Below the pieces are notes generated by a model. It was not told the DNA's origin. It ran no database searches and worked only from the letters and a program-made list of their open reading frames with translations. This document shows, in pieces, positions 9,981 through 18,864 of a DNA stretch of 64,000 nt (the stretch's first letter is position 1; each line of letters starts with the position of its first letter). The position numbers and the translations under genes were made by a program. This DNA is from RPQJ01 sp963846885 (GTDB lineage: Bacteria > Pseudomonadota > Gammaproteobacteria > Steroidobacterales > Steroidobacteraceae), in contig CAWJXS010000023.1 of the NCBI GenBank assembly GCA_963846885.1, forward strand, positions 186,001 to 250,000. The letters run 5' to 3'.

Positions 9981-10007
9981 GGCCCGGCGACTTCCGGTCG
10001 CCGGGCC
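9981..10007 (-). terminator. Hairpin terminator downstream of etfBA (possibly bidirectional)
   Basis: A perfect 10-bp stem GGCCCGGCGA / TCGCCGGGCC with a 7-base loop. On the minus strand it is followed by TTCTTCTT, about 75 bp after the etfA stop. On the plus strand it is followed by TTTCGATT. Confidence 0.75.
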
Positions 10008-10022
10008 TTTCGATTCTTCCGG

Positions 10023-10060
10023 CCCTCACCCCAACCCTCTCCCGCTGGTGCGGGAGAGGG
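10023..10060. repeat. REP-like palindrome (copy 1)
   Basis: CCCTCTCCCGC (10035-10045) and GCGGGAGAGGG (10050-10060) form an 11-bp stem with a 4-base loop, preceded by CCCTCACCCCAA. The same CTCTCCCGC/GCGGGAGAG core occurs at about 34381-34425 and 49117-49175. All copies are intergenic. Confidence 0.8.
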
Positions 10061-10080
10061 GGCAGGAGGGGAGCAGGAGA

Positions 10081-11025
10081 TCAGCCGAGGGCTTTCTCGA
10101 GCTCCGGCACGATCGTGAACAGGTCGCCGACCAGGCCGACGTCCGCGCTCTCGAAGATCGGCGCCTCGCCGTCCTTGTTGATCGCGACGATGGTGCGCGC
10201 GTCCTTGATGCCCGTCATGTGCTGGATCGCGCCCGAGATGCCGATCGCGAAGTACACCTGCGGCGCGATGATCTTGCCGGTCTGGCCGACCTGCAGGTCG
10301 TTCGGCACGTAGCCCGCGTCGACCGCGGCGCGCGAAGCACCGACTGCCGCGCCAAGCTTGTCCGCCAGCGAGTAGATCAACTTGAAGTTCTCGGCGCTGC
10401 CGAGCGCACGACCGCCCGAAACGACCTTCGCGGCCGACTGCAGGTCGGGGCGGCCCGTCGACGCGCCCGAGCGCGACACGAAACGCGTGTGCGAGGGCAG
10501 GGCGACGCCCGCATCGACCTTCTCGATCGCGGCGCTGCCGCCCGCGGCAGCGGCTGCGAACGAGGCGACACGGACCGTCGCGACGACCGGTGCGCCGGCC
10601 GGGGCTTCGACCGTCAGGATCGCGTTGCCGGCGTAGATCGGACGCTTGAACGTGTGCGAGCCTTCGACAGCCATCACGTCCGACACCTGGCTGACGCCGA
10701 GGAGTGCCGCGACACGGGGCATGACGTCCTTGCCGAACGTCGTCGACGGGCCGAACACGTGCGTGTAGCCCGCAGCGAGCTTGGCGATCTGCGGCGCCTG
10801 CACGGCCGCGAGCGGCTCGGCATTCGCCGGGTTCTCTGCGACCAGCACCTTGTTGACGCCTGCGAGCGTGGCGGCTTCAGCCGCCACCGTGGACGCGTTT
10901 GCCGCGAGCACCAGGATGTCGATAGACGCGCCGGCAATGCCGGACGCGCACGTCACGCACTTGGCCGTGCTGGCATTGAGCTTCGCGCCGTCGTGTTCGG
11001 CGACGATCAGGATCTTGCTGCTCAT
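10081..11025 (-). CDS. etfA: Electron transfer flavoprotein, alpha subunit
   Basis: With EtfB it forms the FAD-containing soluble ETF that carries electrons from acyl-CoA and related dehydrogenases to ETF:quinone oxidoreductase. The 314-residue protein has an N-terminal alpha/beta domain and the C-terminal FAD domain with SGRPDLQSAAKVVSGGRALGS-type residues (here ending VVSGGRALGS), APQVYFAIGISGAIQH and the terminal GLVGDLFTIVPEL, all at family positions. The ATG overlaps the etfB stop as TGATG, so the two are translationally coupled. No ETF-QO or acyl-CoA dehydrogenase gene is adjacent in the window. Confidence 0.96.
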   Translation of the reverse strand: MSSKILIVAEHDGAKLNASTAKCVTCASGIAGASIDILVLAANASTVAAEAATLAGVNKVLVAENPANAEPLAAVQAPQIAKLAAGYTHVFGPSTTFGKDVMPRVAALLGVSQVSDVMAVEGSHTFKRPIYAGNAILTVEAPAGAPVVATVRVASFAAAAAGGSAAIEKVDAGVALPSHTRFVSRSGASTGRPDLQSAAKVVSGGRALGSAENFKLIYSLADKLGAAVGASRAAVDAGYVPNDLQVGQTGKIIAPQVYFAIGISGAIQHMTGIKDARTIVAINKDGEAPIFESADVGLVGDLFTIVPELEKALG

Positions 11026-11774
11026 CAGATCAACCCCTTCTGCTTCAGCACGCCGACGAGTTCCGCGACGTCCTTGACCATGATGCCTTTCTGGCGGGAG
11101 GGCGGCGGATCGACCTTGACGGTCTTGAAGGCAGGGCCTTCGGTCACGCCATAGTCGGCCACGCTCTTGGTATCGAGCGGCTTCTTCTTCGCCTTCATGA
11201 TGTCCGGCAGCTTGACGTAGCGCGGCTCATTGAGGCGCAGGTCGACCGACAGCACGGCCGGCAGGTCGATTTCGAGCGTCTCGAGCCCGGAGTCGACTTC
11301 GCGTGTCACCGTGGCCTTGCCATCGGCGACGTCGACCTTGGAGCAAGAGACGGCCTGCGGACGGTCCAGCAGGGCCGCCAGCATCTGTGCGGTCTGGCCG
11401 TTGTCTTCGTCGATGGCCTGCTTGCCCAGCAGCGTCAGGAACGGCTGCTCGGCTTCCGCGATCTTGTGGAAGATCTTCGCGATCGACAGCGGCGCCATCT
11501 GGGCGTCCGTCTGCACGAGAATCGCGCGATCGGCACCCATGGCGAGCGCGGTGCGCAATTGCTGCTGGGTGTCGGCCGGGCCGATGCTGACGGCCAGCAC
11601 CTCGTCGGCCAGGCCCTGTTCCTTGATGCGAAGCGCCTGTTCGAGCGCGATTTCATCGAAGGGATTGATGCTCATCTTGACGCCATCGGTGATGACGCCC
11701 GTGTTGTCCGGTTTGACACGAATGCGGACGTTGTAGTCCACGACGCGTTTGACACCGACCATGATTCTGCGCAC
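11025..11774 (-). CDS. etfB: Electron transfer flavoprotein, beta subunit
   Basis: The 249-residue AMP-binding subunit of ETF. It shows VGVKRVVDYNVRIRVKPD at the N-terminus, the MSINPFDEIALEQALR segment, and the recognition-loop region around LGKQAIDEDNGQTAQMLA that contacts partner dehydrogenases. I use GTG 11774 because AGGAG lies seven bases upstream; this gives MRRIMVGVKRVV, which fits the family's first strand. ATG at 11762 is the alternative. It is the first gene of the etfBA operon, and about 100 bp separate it from rsgA, which is transcribed the same way. Confidence 0.96.
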   Translation of the reverse strand: MRRIMVGVKRVVDYNVRIRVKPDNTGVITDGVKMSINPFDEIALEQALRIKEQGLADEVLAVSIGPADTQQQLRTALAMGADRAILVQTDAQMAPLSIAKIFHKIAEAEQPFLTLLGKQAIDEDNGQTAQMLAALLDRPQAVSCSKVDVADGKATVTREVDSGLETLEIDLPAVLSVDLRLNEPRYVKLPDIMKAKKKPLDTKSVADYGVTEGPAFKTVKVDPPPSRQKGIMVKDVAELVGVLKQKGLI

Positions 11775-11877
11775 GCGCTCACTCCTGTTCAGCTGGGTCT
11801 TTGCAACGCAACATCATACCAGTCCGGTCGCGCCGGGAGACCGGCCCGCCCCAGTCTGGAAGCAATGGAAGCGGCGG

Positions 11878-12885
11878 CTACCAGCCCCGTTTTTCGTCCA
11901 GCTGGCGGGTCAGGTTGACCAGGCGGCGGTAGCTCTCGAGCCGCCGGGGATCGACCTCGCCGGCCTGGACCGCCGCCTGCACGGCGCACTGGGGCTCCCG
12001 CAGGTGCAAGCAGTTCTGGAACCGGCAGCCCGGGGCCCGCTGGATGATCTCCAGGTAGCCTCGCTGGATGTCCGGCACCGGCATGACGGGCGGGGCGTAA
12101 TCCCGCACCCCGGGGGAGTCGGTCAGCTCGCCCCAGGGCAGCTGGACGATGGCCGACGACACGGTGGTGTGCTTGCCCTGGCCTGAACCGGCCGAAAGTT
12201 CCGCGGTGGCCCTGTAGACACCCTCGCAGAGCGCGTTGGTGAGCGAGGTCTTGCCGACCCCCGACTGGCCCGCCAGGAGCGTCCTGCGCCCTTGCAGGCG
12301 CTGCTTGAGCTCGTCCAGCCCGGTGCCACGCTTGGCGGAGACCGTGACGACGGGGATGCCGATCGACCGATAGGTGTCGATGAAGGCGAATTCCGCGGGC
12401 CCGAATTCGCCCGAACCGATCAGGTCCTGCTTGTTGAGGATCAGCAGTGGCTCGATTCCGGCGTAGCCCGCCCCGGCCAGGTAACGGTCGATGATGAAGG
12501 GGTCGCAGGTGGGGCGGGGCGCGACCACGATGCCCAGCTGGTCCAGGTTCGATGCGATGTCCTCGACGCCGCCCCGGCTGTCCGTGCGCTGCAGGACGTT
12601 GCGCCGGGCCAGGCGCTCGGCCACCACCCAATACTCGGAGTCCGCGGCCCCGGTTTCGCGCTCCAGCCGGACCTTGTCGCCGGCGACGACTTCGGTGCGG
12701 CGGCCCCGGATCTTGCAGGAAAGCCGTTCGGCCGAGTCGTCGGTCAGGACGACGACGCGCCGCCCGTAGGATTCCACGACGCAGCCCGTTCGAGAGTGCC
12801 CGGACGCCTCGGCGTGCCGTCGCTGCGCAGAGCTGGCCGCAGGGCGGGCCGGGTGGGTTCCGCTGGTGCTACGGCGCTTGCTCAC
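11878..12885 (-). CDS. rsgA: Ribosome small-subunit-dependent GTPase A
   Basis: A circularly permuted GTPase that checks late 30S subunit assembly. The order of motifs shows the permutation: an OB domain (about 30-105), then NKQDL (G4), SAK (G5), the P-loop GQSGVGKTS (G1), then DSPGVRDY (G3). The zinc-binding Cys/His cluster (CRFQNCLH...QC) lies near the C-terminus. The 335-residue length is usual. The first 30 residues are a basic disordered tail. Its ATG overlaps the stop of the upstream M48 protease gene by four bases (ATGA). Confidence 0.96.
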   Translation of the reverse strand: MSKRRSTSGTHPARPAASSAQRRHAEASGHSRTGCVVESYGRRVVVLTDDSAERLSCKIRGRRTEVVAGDKVRLERETGAADSEYWVVAERLARRNVLQRTDSRGGVEDIASNLDQLGIVVAPRPTCDPFIIDRYLAGAGYAGIEPLLILNKQDLIGSGEFGPAEFAFIDTYRSIGIPVVTVSAKRGTGLDELKQRLQGRRTLLAGQSGVGKTSLTNALCEGVYRATAELSAGSGQGKHTTVSSAIVQLPWGELTDSPGVRDYAPPVMPVPDIQRGYLEIIQRAPGCRFQNCLHLREPQCAVQAAVQAGEVDPRRLESYRRLVNLTRQLDEKRGW

Positions 12886-14171
12886 TGGGCCGACAACGCG
12901 GGCTCGTCCCCGCCGGCCTGACCGAAGCCTGGCCCGAAGAGGCGCCCGATACGAACGACCGGCGGCGGGTGTGAATCGTAGAACGCCGAGTGCAGCGGGT
13001 CGGGCGTCAGGGTGCTGGCGTTCTCCCGATACAGGCTCACCAGGGCCCGGCCCAGTTCCGGGCCGTCGCTGAAGCGGGCAGCAAACTCGTCCGCCTGGAA
13101 CTCATGCCGGCGCGACCAGGCGGCCCCCAATGGCGTGAGCAGCCACGTGAACGCGGGCAGCGCGAACACGAAGAGCAGCAGCGCGGCGGAGGGGCTGGCT
13201 TGGTCGACGCCTAGTGCGCCATAAAACCACTCGGTTCCCGCCAACCACCCGAGCAGCGCGAAACCTGCGAACGTGGTGACTGCACTGACCAGCAGCCGCT
13301 GCGGAATGTGCTTGAGTTTGAAGTGGGCCAGCTCGTGCGCCAGCACCGATTCGACCTGCTGCGGCGTCAGGGACTGCAGCAGCGTGTCGTAGAAGACGAT
13401 GCGCTTTTCACGACCCAGTCCGGTGAAATAGGCGTTGCCGTGCGCCGAGCGCTTCGAGCCATCCATGATGTAGACCGCGCTCGCGTGGAAGCCGCAGCGT
13501 TCGAGCAGGGCGTCGATGCGCGTGCGCAGCGCGGCATCTTCCAGCGGCGTGAACTTGTTGAAGATGCCGGCAATCCAGCGTGGCCAGGCCCAGAGCAGGA
13601 GCAGCGAAAACGTCATCCAGACGGCCCACGCCACCAGCCACCAGTTCGGCCCGGTAGCGTTCATTGCCCACAGCACCAGCGCAACGATCGCCCCGCCCAG
13701 CACTGCCCCCAACGCAGCGGACTTGAGCAGATCGGCGACGAAAAGCGCGGGCGTGGTCCGGTTGAAGCCGAACCTGTTCTCGAGGACAAACGTGCGCCAG
13801 ATGGAAAAGGGCAGCGACGCTGCGCTGACGGCCAGCAGGACGAGCAGTACATGGATCGTGCCAGCCAGTACCGACGGGCCACCGGCAAGGTGGGCCGCGA
13901 ACTGCCCAAGCGCCGCTATCCCGCCACCCAGCGTCATGACGAACAATAAGACCGTGTCGAAGAGGATCTCGACCCGCCCGAAACGCTGCCGCGCGACCGT
14001 ATAGTCCGCCGCCTTGGCATGCTCCTCGGCGCTGACAGTGCCGGCGAATGCGGTGGGTACCCGGTCTCGGTGAGCCGCCACGTGGCCGGATTGCCGCAGG
14101 GACAGCCAGAACTGCACCGCCAAATGGGCGAGCGCACCCGCAATGAACGCGATAGTCAGCCAGTGGGTCAT
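12882..14171 (-). CDS. M48 family membrane metallopeptidase (Ste24/CAAX-protease-like)
   Basis: A 429-residue integral membrane zinc protease. Residues about 60-220 contain the membrane helices of the CAAX-type M48 N-terminal domain (with FGFNRTTPALF). HELAH in VLAHELAHFKLKH is the zinc site, and the third ligand region is HEFQADEFAA. This is the Ste24p-like group rather than HtpX, judging from the long N-terminal membrane domain. In bacteria such enzymes probably act in membrane protein turnover. It forms a two-gene operon with rsgA (ATGA overlap) and diverges from orn. Confidence 0.9.
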   Translation of the reverse strand: MTHWLTIAFIAGALAHLAVQFWLSLRQSGHVAAHRDRVPTAFAGTVSAEEHAKAADYTVARQRFGRVEILFDTVLLFVMTLGGGIAALGQFAAHLAGGPSVLAGTIHVLLVLLAVSAASLPFSIWRTFVLENRFGFNRTTPALFVADLLKSAALGAVLGGAIVALVLWAMNATGPNWWLVAWAVWMTFSLLLLWAWPRWIAGIFNKFTPLEDAALRTRIDALLERCGFHASAVYIMDGSKRSAHGNAYFTGLGREKRIVFYDTLLQSLTPQQVESVLAHELAHFKLKHIPQRLLVSAVTTFAGFALLGWLAGTEWFYGALGVDQASPSAALLLFVFALPAFTWLLTPLGAAWSRRHEFQADEFAARFSDGPELGRALVSLYRENASTLTPDPLHSAFYDSHPPPVVRIGRLFGPGFGQAGGDEPALSAQ

Positions 14172-14337
14172 CAGCGGAGTGAATTTAACCGTTGTGTGCG
14201 TATTGCACGAAGGGTGCGGAGCTTAGCCTTTGCTAGAATCGCCCACAATCGACGGCCGGCTCGCCGGCTTCGCAGGCGTTAGGCGGGGCAGCAGGGGTCC
14301 CGTTCGTATGGACTCAAGCGGATAATCGCAGCAAGCT

Positions 14338-14880
14338 TTGAAAGCAGATAACCTCATCTGGATCGACCTCGAAATGACAGGCCTGGATACCCAGGCCGAC
14401 CGCATCATCGAGATCGCGACGATCGTCACCGATTCCTCGCTACGGGTGATTGCCGAAGGCCCTGTATTGGCCATCCATCAGGAGGACGTCGTGCTGGGTG
14501 CGATGGACGAGTGGAATCGAACGACGCACGGCGGCACCGGGCTGCTGCAACGGGTGCGCGACAGCCGTCTGTCCGCCGCCGACGCGGAGGCGCAGACCCT
14601 CGCATTCCTGGCTGAACACGTCACGGCCGGTGCATCGCCGATGTGCGGCAACAGCATCTGCCAGGACCGCCGATTCCTCGCGCGGGAAATGCCGTCGCTG
14701 GAGAAGTTTTTTCATTACAGGAATCTCGATGTCAGCACTGTCAAGGAACTGGCAAAGCGCTGGGCCCCCGACGTTCTCGCGGGAGTGCAGAAGGCGTCGA
14801 CGCACCTTGCATTGGACGACATCCGCGAATCCATCAAAGAACTGGAACATTACCGGCGTCATTTTTTGAGAGTTGCGTGA
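14338..14880 (+). CDS. orn: Oligoribonuclease
   Basis: A DEDDh 3'-5' exonuclease that degrades very short RNAs (including pGpG) to mononucleotides in the cytosol. The 180 residues include WIDLEMTGLD with the first Asp/Glu pair, SICQDRRFL with the second, and HLALDDIRESI with the final His and Asp. The start is TTG at 14338 (MKADNLIWIDLEMTG), which matches the family N-terminus exactly; no ATG is available. It diverges from the M48 protease gene. Downstream the DNA changes at once to an AT-richer island. Confidence 0.96.
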   Translation: MKADNLIWIDLEMTGLDTQADRIIEIATIVTDSSLRVIAEGPVLAIHQEDVVLGAMDEWNRTTHGGTGLLQRVRDSRLSAADAEAQTLAFLAEHVTAGASPMCGNSICQDRRFLAREMPSLEKFFHYRNLDVSTVKELAKRWAPDVLAGVQKASTHLALDDIRESIKELEHYRRHFLRVA

Positions 14881-14922
14881 CCCTCAATTTATTGATCTTC
14901 CTTGTGATAGACCGGACAGAAA

Positions 14923-15741
14923 TTGGACACCCTGCATAAGCGGCTTTTGGATGCGGTCATGCACTGCATGCGGCCCATCGCGCGGATGTTGATGGGCGCT
15001 GGGGTCAGCTACTCGCAGTTCGACGACCTCGCTAAGCGAGCTTTTGTCGAACAAGCTCTAGGACAGCCCGACACAAAGGGAAGGACCATTAATGTCTCTC
15101 GGGTCGCTGTGCGCACGGGTCTTTCTAGAAAGGAAGTATCGCGTGTAAAGCAGATGATAGAAACGCCCGGAGCACTGGACGATTCGACGGTGAAGATCGG
15201 TCGTCCCGCACGCGCTCTGCAATTGTGGCATTCGGAGCCCGAGTTCTTGGACGATCAGGGTGCTCCAATCGACCTGCCGTTTGATGATGGTCAAACGACG
15301 TTTGCTGATCTCGTTAAGCTTGTCGGAGGCGATGTGCCGGCGGGTGCGGTCAGAGCTGAATTGCTGTCCGCTGGCGGAATGGTGGAGTTATCCAACGGCA
15401 AGTTTCGAGTGCAGAAAAGGTTTTTTGTCCCGGCGACGCTTGACGAGGACTTGATTGTTGGCTTCGCGTTTATTGTGGCTCCAATGCTCGAGACATTGAG
15501 TTACAACTTGGACAACCCGTCAACCGCGCAAATTCAGCGTATCGCTTATTCCGACCACCTTTCGCAGGACGCGCTGTCTGAGTTCAGGCAGGTCAGTCAC
15601 GCGCAGGCCGAAGCCCTGATGAATTCCATTGATCATTGGATCAGCGCGCACGAGAACTCGAAGAGCGAACAGGATGACTTGAGTAGGCGAGTCGGCGTTG
15701 GCGTCTTTTATTTTGAGAGTCGACCAAGTTCGACAGCGTGA
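14923..15741 (+). CDS. DUF6502 family protein A (helix-turn-helix, putative regulator)
   Basis: A 272-residue protein with no assigned function. Residues 17-45 (RPIARMLMGAGVSYSQF...FVEQA) and the predicted helix-turn-helix at about 58-77 (SRVAVRTGLSRKEVSRV) align directly with the second copy at 18010-18783. Residues 80-270 are a mixed region with an all-helical C-terminal half. The TTG at 14923 is chosen because it aligns MDTLHKRLLDAVM with the other copy's N-terminus; ATG at 14959 would cut into the conserved block. The gene is clearly less GC-rich than orn, 42 bp upstream, suggesting transfer. DNA binding is an inference from the HTH. Confidence 0.8.
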   Translation: MDTLHKRLLDAVMHCMRPIARMLMGAGVSYSQFDDLAKRAFVEQALGQPDTKGRTINVSRVAVRTGLSRKEVSRVKQMIETPGALDDSTVKIGRPARALQLWHSEPEFLDDQGAPIDLPFDDGQTTFADLVKLVGGDVPAGAVRAELLSAGGMVELSNGKFRVQKRFFVPATLDEDLIVGFAFIVAPMLETLSYNLDNPSTAQIQRIAYSDHLSQDALSEFRQVSHAQAEALMNSIDHWISAHENSKSEQDDLSRRVGVGVFYFESRPSSTA

Positions 15742-16102
15742 AAAGTGCATTATTGCCAACTCGAATCAGTCACTGCAGTTTAAATGAATCGCTCAGGACT
15801 GTCGGGCGAGTGAACTCTTGGCCAAGTCTCGTTGACGCAAATTGGCGTCAGGTGTCCACGTTTGTGGCGTCCGCTTGCACTGCCGAGACGGATGTCAGCG
15901 ATAGTGCTTAGATCACTGGCTAATTGCCGACCAGTAGCCTTGGCGAAATCGCTATGTGGGCGTAGATCTGGGACGACAGCATTCGAGTTTGAGTTCATTC
16001 TGGTTCGAACCGCCTCCACGGAACCGCTGCGGTAGCATTTCGGGAATTCCAGCGTGCGCCAACTGGGCGTGGAGTGGCTAACACGATGCTCGGGACGCGG
16101 CC
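15742..16102 (+). other. Intergenic, no gene recognised
   Basis: About 360 bp between DUF6502 A and the terminator of the opposite-strand repeat protein gene. Short open frames exist (about 80 codons on the minus strand at 15780-16019, 68 on the plus) but neither has a ribosome site or family resemblance. Composition is AT-rich relative to the backbone. Confidence 0.4.
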
Positions 16103-16132
16103 AAAAAAAAGCCGCACCCTTAGGGTGCGGCT
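16103..16132 (-). terminator. Rho-independent terminator of the hexapeptide-repeat gene
   Basis: On the minus strand a perfect 10-bp stem (AGCCGCACCC / GGGTGCGGCT, loop TAA) runs straight into a run of eight or more T. It starts about 17 bp after the stop at 16149. This is the clearest intrinsic terminator in the window. Confidence 0.9.
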
Positions 16133-16148
16133 CTGTTCAGTCGCTGGG

Positions 16149-17880
16149 TTAATTCAGCGAATTTCGTCGGCTACCATGCGTGCCGTTCAGCACCGGTTGC
16201 GTGCCGACAATCGTCAGCATCGTACCGACAGAGTAGCTGAGGTTCGCATCAGCAAGCAGATTCGTGTAATCGACCACTTGCTTCCCAATCGTCAGCGTTC
16301 CAGTCGAGCGGTCGACGCTCGTGACCCTGCCTTTCAACAGAACCTTCGATGCGCCAGCAACGTACGGTGACGCAAAAGTGTGTATGCGCGCAGTCGCAGC
16401 ATTTGAACCGGTTACGGCAACCATGAGTTGATTGCCGCTACTCACCTTCGGCGCTAATCTCTGACAGGTATGCCTGGCCGACCGAGAGAACCTGCCCAAG
16501 GGAGGTTACGGTCCCTGCAGCGAGATCCATCGAGTCAATCGGTCCGACGAGTAGAAGGTTTCGCGCCCTCAGGTCGCCGCCAGTAATGATCGCATCACCG
16601 CCGGTGATGACGCCGCGCTTGGACTTGCTGCGGTCGCCGCCGGTGATGACATCACCGCCTGATGATGACGGTCGCCGCCGATGATGGCGTCGCCGCCGAT
16701 GATCGCATCGCCGCCGGTGATGACGCCGCGCTTCGACTTGCTGCGGTCGCCGCCGATGATGGCATCACCGCCGATGATGGCATCGCCGCCGGTGATGACG
16801 CCGCGCTTCAATGCTACGGTCGCCAATGACGTCGCCGCCGATGATGGCGTCGCCGCCAGTAATGACGCCGCGCTTGGACTTGCTGCGGTCGCCGCCGATG
16901 ATGGCATCACCGCCGATGATGGCGTCGCCGCCGATGATGGCGTCGCCGCCAGTAATGACGCCGCGCTTGGACTTGCTGCGGTCGCCGCCGATGATGGCAT
17001 CACCGCCCGTGATGACGTCGCCGCCGATGATGGCATCGCCACCGGTAATGACGCCGCGCTTCGACTTGCTGCGGTCGCCACCGATGATGGCATCACCGCC
17101 GATGATGACGTCGCCGCCGGTGATGACGCCGCGCTTGGACTTGCTGCGGTCACCGCCGATGATGGCGTCGCCACCGATGATGGCATCGCCGCCAGTGATG
17201 ACGCCGCGCTTCGACTCTCGGTGCATGACGGTCACCGCCGATGATGGCGATGACACCGCGCTTGGACTTGCTGCGCGTCGCCGCCGATGATCGCATCGCC
17301 ACCGGTAATGACGCCGCGCTTCAACTTGCTGCGGTCGCCACCGATGATGGCATCACCGCCGATGATGGCGTCGCCGCCGATGATCGCATCGCCACCGGTA
17401 ATGACGCCGCGCTTCGACTTGCTGCGGTCACCGCCGATGATGGCGTCGCCGCCGATGATCGCATCGCCACCAGTGATGACGCCGCGCTTCGACTTGCTAC
17501 GGTCACCGCCGATGATGGCGTCGCCGCCGATGATGGCATCGCCGCCGTAACCGCCGTGATGACGCCGCGCTTGGACTTGCTGCGGTCGCCACCGATGATG
17601 GCATCGCCGCCGATGATCGCATCGCCGCCGGTAATGACGCCGCGCTTGGACTTGCTGCGGTCGCCACCGATGATGACATCACCACCCGTGATGACGTCGC
17701 CGCCCGTAATGACATCGCCACCGATGATCGCGTCACCACCAGTGATCACGCCTCGCTTCGAAGCGGGTCGGTCACCGCCAATGATGCGTCAGTTGCAGCT
17801 GATTTTGCGTTAGAGCTGGCGCTTGCCAGCGCCAAGATCGCTGCAACTACGTATCGCAAACTGAAACCCTTCCCGTTCAT
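16149..17880 (-). CDS. Exported hexapeptide-repeat protein with DUF5666-like C-terminus (frame interrupted by several indels)
   Basis: The ATG at 17880 has GAGG eight bases upstream and begins a signal peptide (MNGKGFSLRYVVAAILALASASSNA). After about 40 residues the frame shifts into the repeat domain: blocks of GVITGGDAIIGGDAIIGGD, each closed by DRSKSKR, about 15 times. After the last block comes a non-repetitive C-terminal region (LAAGTVTSLGQVLSVGQAYL..., then LLKGRVTSVDRSTGTLTIG), which resembles the DUF5666 beta-rich domain. Indels interrupt the frame near 17755, 17550, 17270, 17220, 16815, 16670 and 16445, so no single frame is complete. In an alternative last frame the protein would end VADEIR at 16154. 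It lies 129 bp after DUF6502 B on the same strand and is probably co-transcribed. The function is unknown. Confidence 0.65.
16575..17775 (-). repeat. Tandem array of 18-bp (six-residue) modules with about 15 basic loop insertions
   Basis: The basic module is 18 bp coding for GGD(A/V)II. Three modules plus a 21-bp loop coding DRSKSKR make the common 75-bp unit; 93-bp (four-module) and 111-bp (five-module) units also occur. I find loops near 16620, 16735, 16812 (variant DRSIEA), 16880, 16973, 17066, 17141, 17220 (variant with HAPRESKR), 17270, 17322, 17418, 17497, 17577, 17651 and 17763 (variant DRPASKR). Confidence 0.92.
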
Positions 17881-18009
17881 TTGCTTATCCTCGGTGGCGT
17901 GCCGTGGGCGCACGCAAATTAATTTTCAAAGTCGCTTTGTTCGTCTTTCGGGGGCGACGGGGACTTCTCAATGAAGTGAAAAATCCCCACGCCTGTTTTT
18001 ATCGCCTGA

Positions 18010-18783
18010 TCATTGGGCAGCTTGTGCCCGCCTTTGGTCTCGTACTGCCCCGAGCCAGTCATCAAGGACTTCGAGCAGTTCCTGGCCTTTCTCCCGAATA
18101 AGTGCGTCGAATTGCTCGAAAGCCTCTGGCGAGAGGCCTTCGAAGGTCATGGCGTATCGCTCAAAACGCCCTGCGCCTTGCCGCTTCTTCTGGAGATTTT
18201 GATCGAGCGTTTTAGCCAGGTCGGTAAATGCGACTGACATGGCGTGAAATTTCGCGGGATCAGCGGCAGACGGAATGTATGAACGGATCAGTACACGGTA
18301 GAAGCCATTCCCTAAATCCAGAACGGCCCCAATTCGCTTAAGTTCATCAAGCATCTCGTCAGCGGGTACGTCGCTGGTATAGCGCCGAACCAGTTCCGTA
18401 AGACTTCGGCGACCGATCGGGCCTTCAAACTGGACTTCGTAAGGAATTCCATAGGGGCCGGTGAAGTCAGAGTCCTGGTGCCATCCCGTAAGAAGCCGGC
18501 CTACGCGGCTTAGGCGACCAAAAAGGGCTTCAACGTCTTCGTCGGTCTGCGTGAGCAGTCGGGAGACTTCGATCCGAGTAAGTCCCGTTGTTATTGCGAT
18601 CCGGGACACCGACTGCTTTGAGTCAGGTACCTGCAATACGTCCTGCGCCGCCTCAACAAACACGGACTTCAGGATTTCGGCAAATTCACCGTAAGAAACG
18701 CCATTACGGACAAGAATCCGGACGAGCGGGCGCATTAACGGCTTGAACGCCGAAAGCAGCGTTGCTTTGAAGTTTTCGCTCAT
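18010..18783 (-). CDS. DUF6502 family protein B (helix-turn-helix, putative regulator)
   Basis: A paralogue of the gene at 14923. MSENFKATLLSAFKPLMRPLVRILVRNG-type N-terminus (conserved RP..R.L...GVSY) is followed by an HTH at about 58-78 (SRIAITTGLTRIEVSRLL) and a helical C-terminal half rich in charged residues. With ATG 18783 it has 257 residues. An in-frame ATG at 18834 would add 17 residues that have no counterpart in copy A, so I prefer 18783. A promoter and palindrome lie just upstream (18846-18890). The next gene on this strand is the hexapeptide-repeat protein, 129 bp on, with no clear terminator between. Autoregulation is an inference. Confidence 0.8.
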   Translation of the reverse strand: MSENFKATLLSAFKPLMRPLVRILVRNGVSYGEFAEILKSVFVEAAQDVLQVPDSKQSVSRIAITTGLTRIEVSRLLTQTDEDVEALFGRLSRVGRLLTGWHQDSDFTGPYGIPYEVQFEGPIGRRSLTELVRRYTSDVPADEMLDELKRIGAVLDLGNGFYRVLIRSYIPSAADPAKFHAMSVAFTDLAKTLDQNLQKKRQGAGRFERYAMTFEGLSPEAFEQFDALIREKGQELLEVLDDWLGAVRDQRRAQAAQ

Positions 18784-18845
18784 TCCTAGCCCGTAGGAGG
18801 GCGGCTCCGGATAGATTGCTAATGCCGCTGACATTGCGAGTTATT

Positions 18846-18864
18846 GTTAAGTGCTTGACTTAAC
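18846..18864. promoter_or_regulatory. Candidate operator: perfect 7-bp inverted repeat
   Basis: GTTAAGT - GCTTG - ACTTAAC, overlapping the -10 box and start region of the DUF6502 B promoter. Placement is that expected of an autorepressor site. I did not find a second copy upstream of DUF6502 A or the repeat gene. Confidence 0.55.

Noticed and set aside
15780..16035. Small genes in the space after DUF6502 A
   Set aside because: Candidate frames of 68-80 codons lack ribosome sites and family resemblance and overlap each other on opposite strands.
16575..17775. CRISPR-like regular repeats
   Set aside because: The repeats are contiguous coding modules of 18 bp with no unique spacers, and they encode one amino-acid pattern on the minus strand. 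No cas gene is near.
16681..17810. Plus-strand open frames through the repeat (MASPPMM-type and DDG(V/I)AA-type proteins)
   Set aside because: They are shadows of the minus-strand repeat. The minus frame has a signal peptide, ribosome site, promoter and terminator in proper places.
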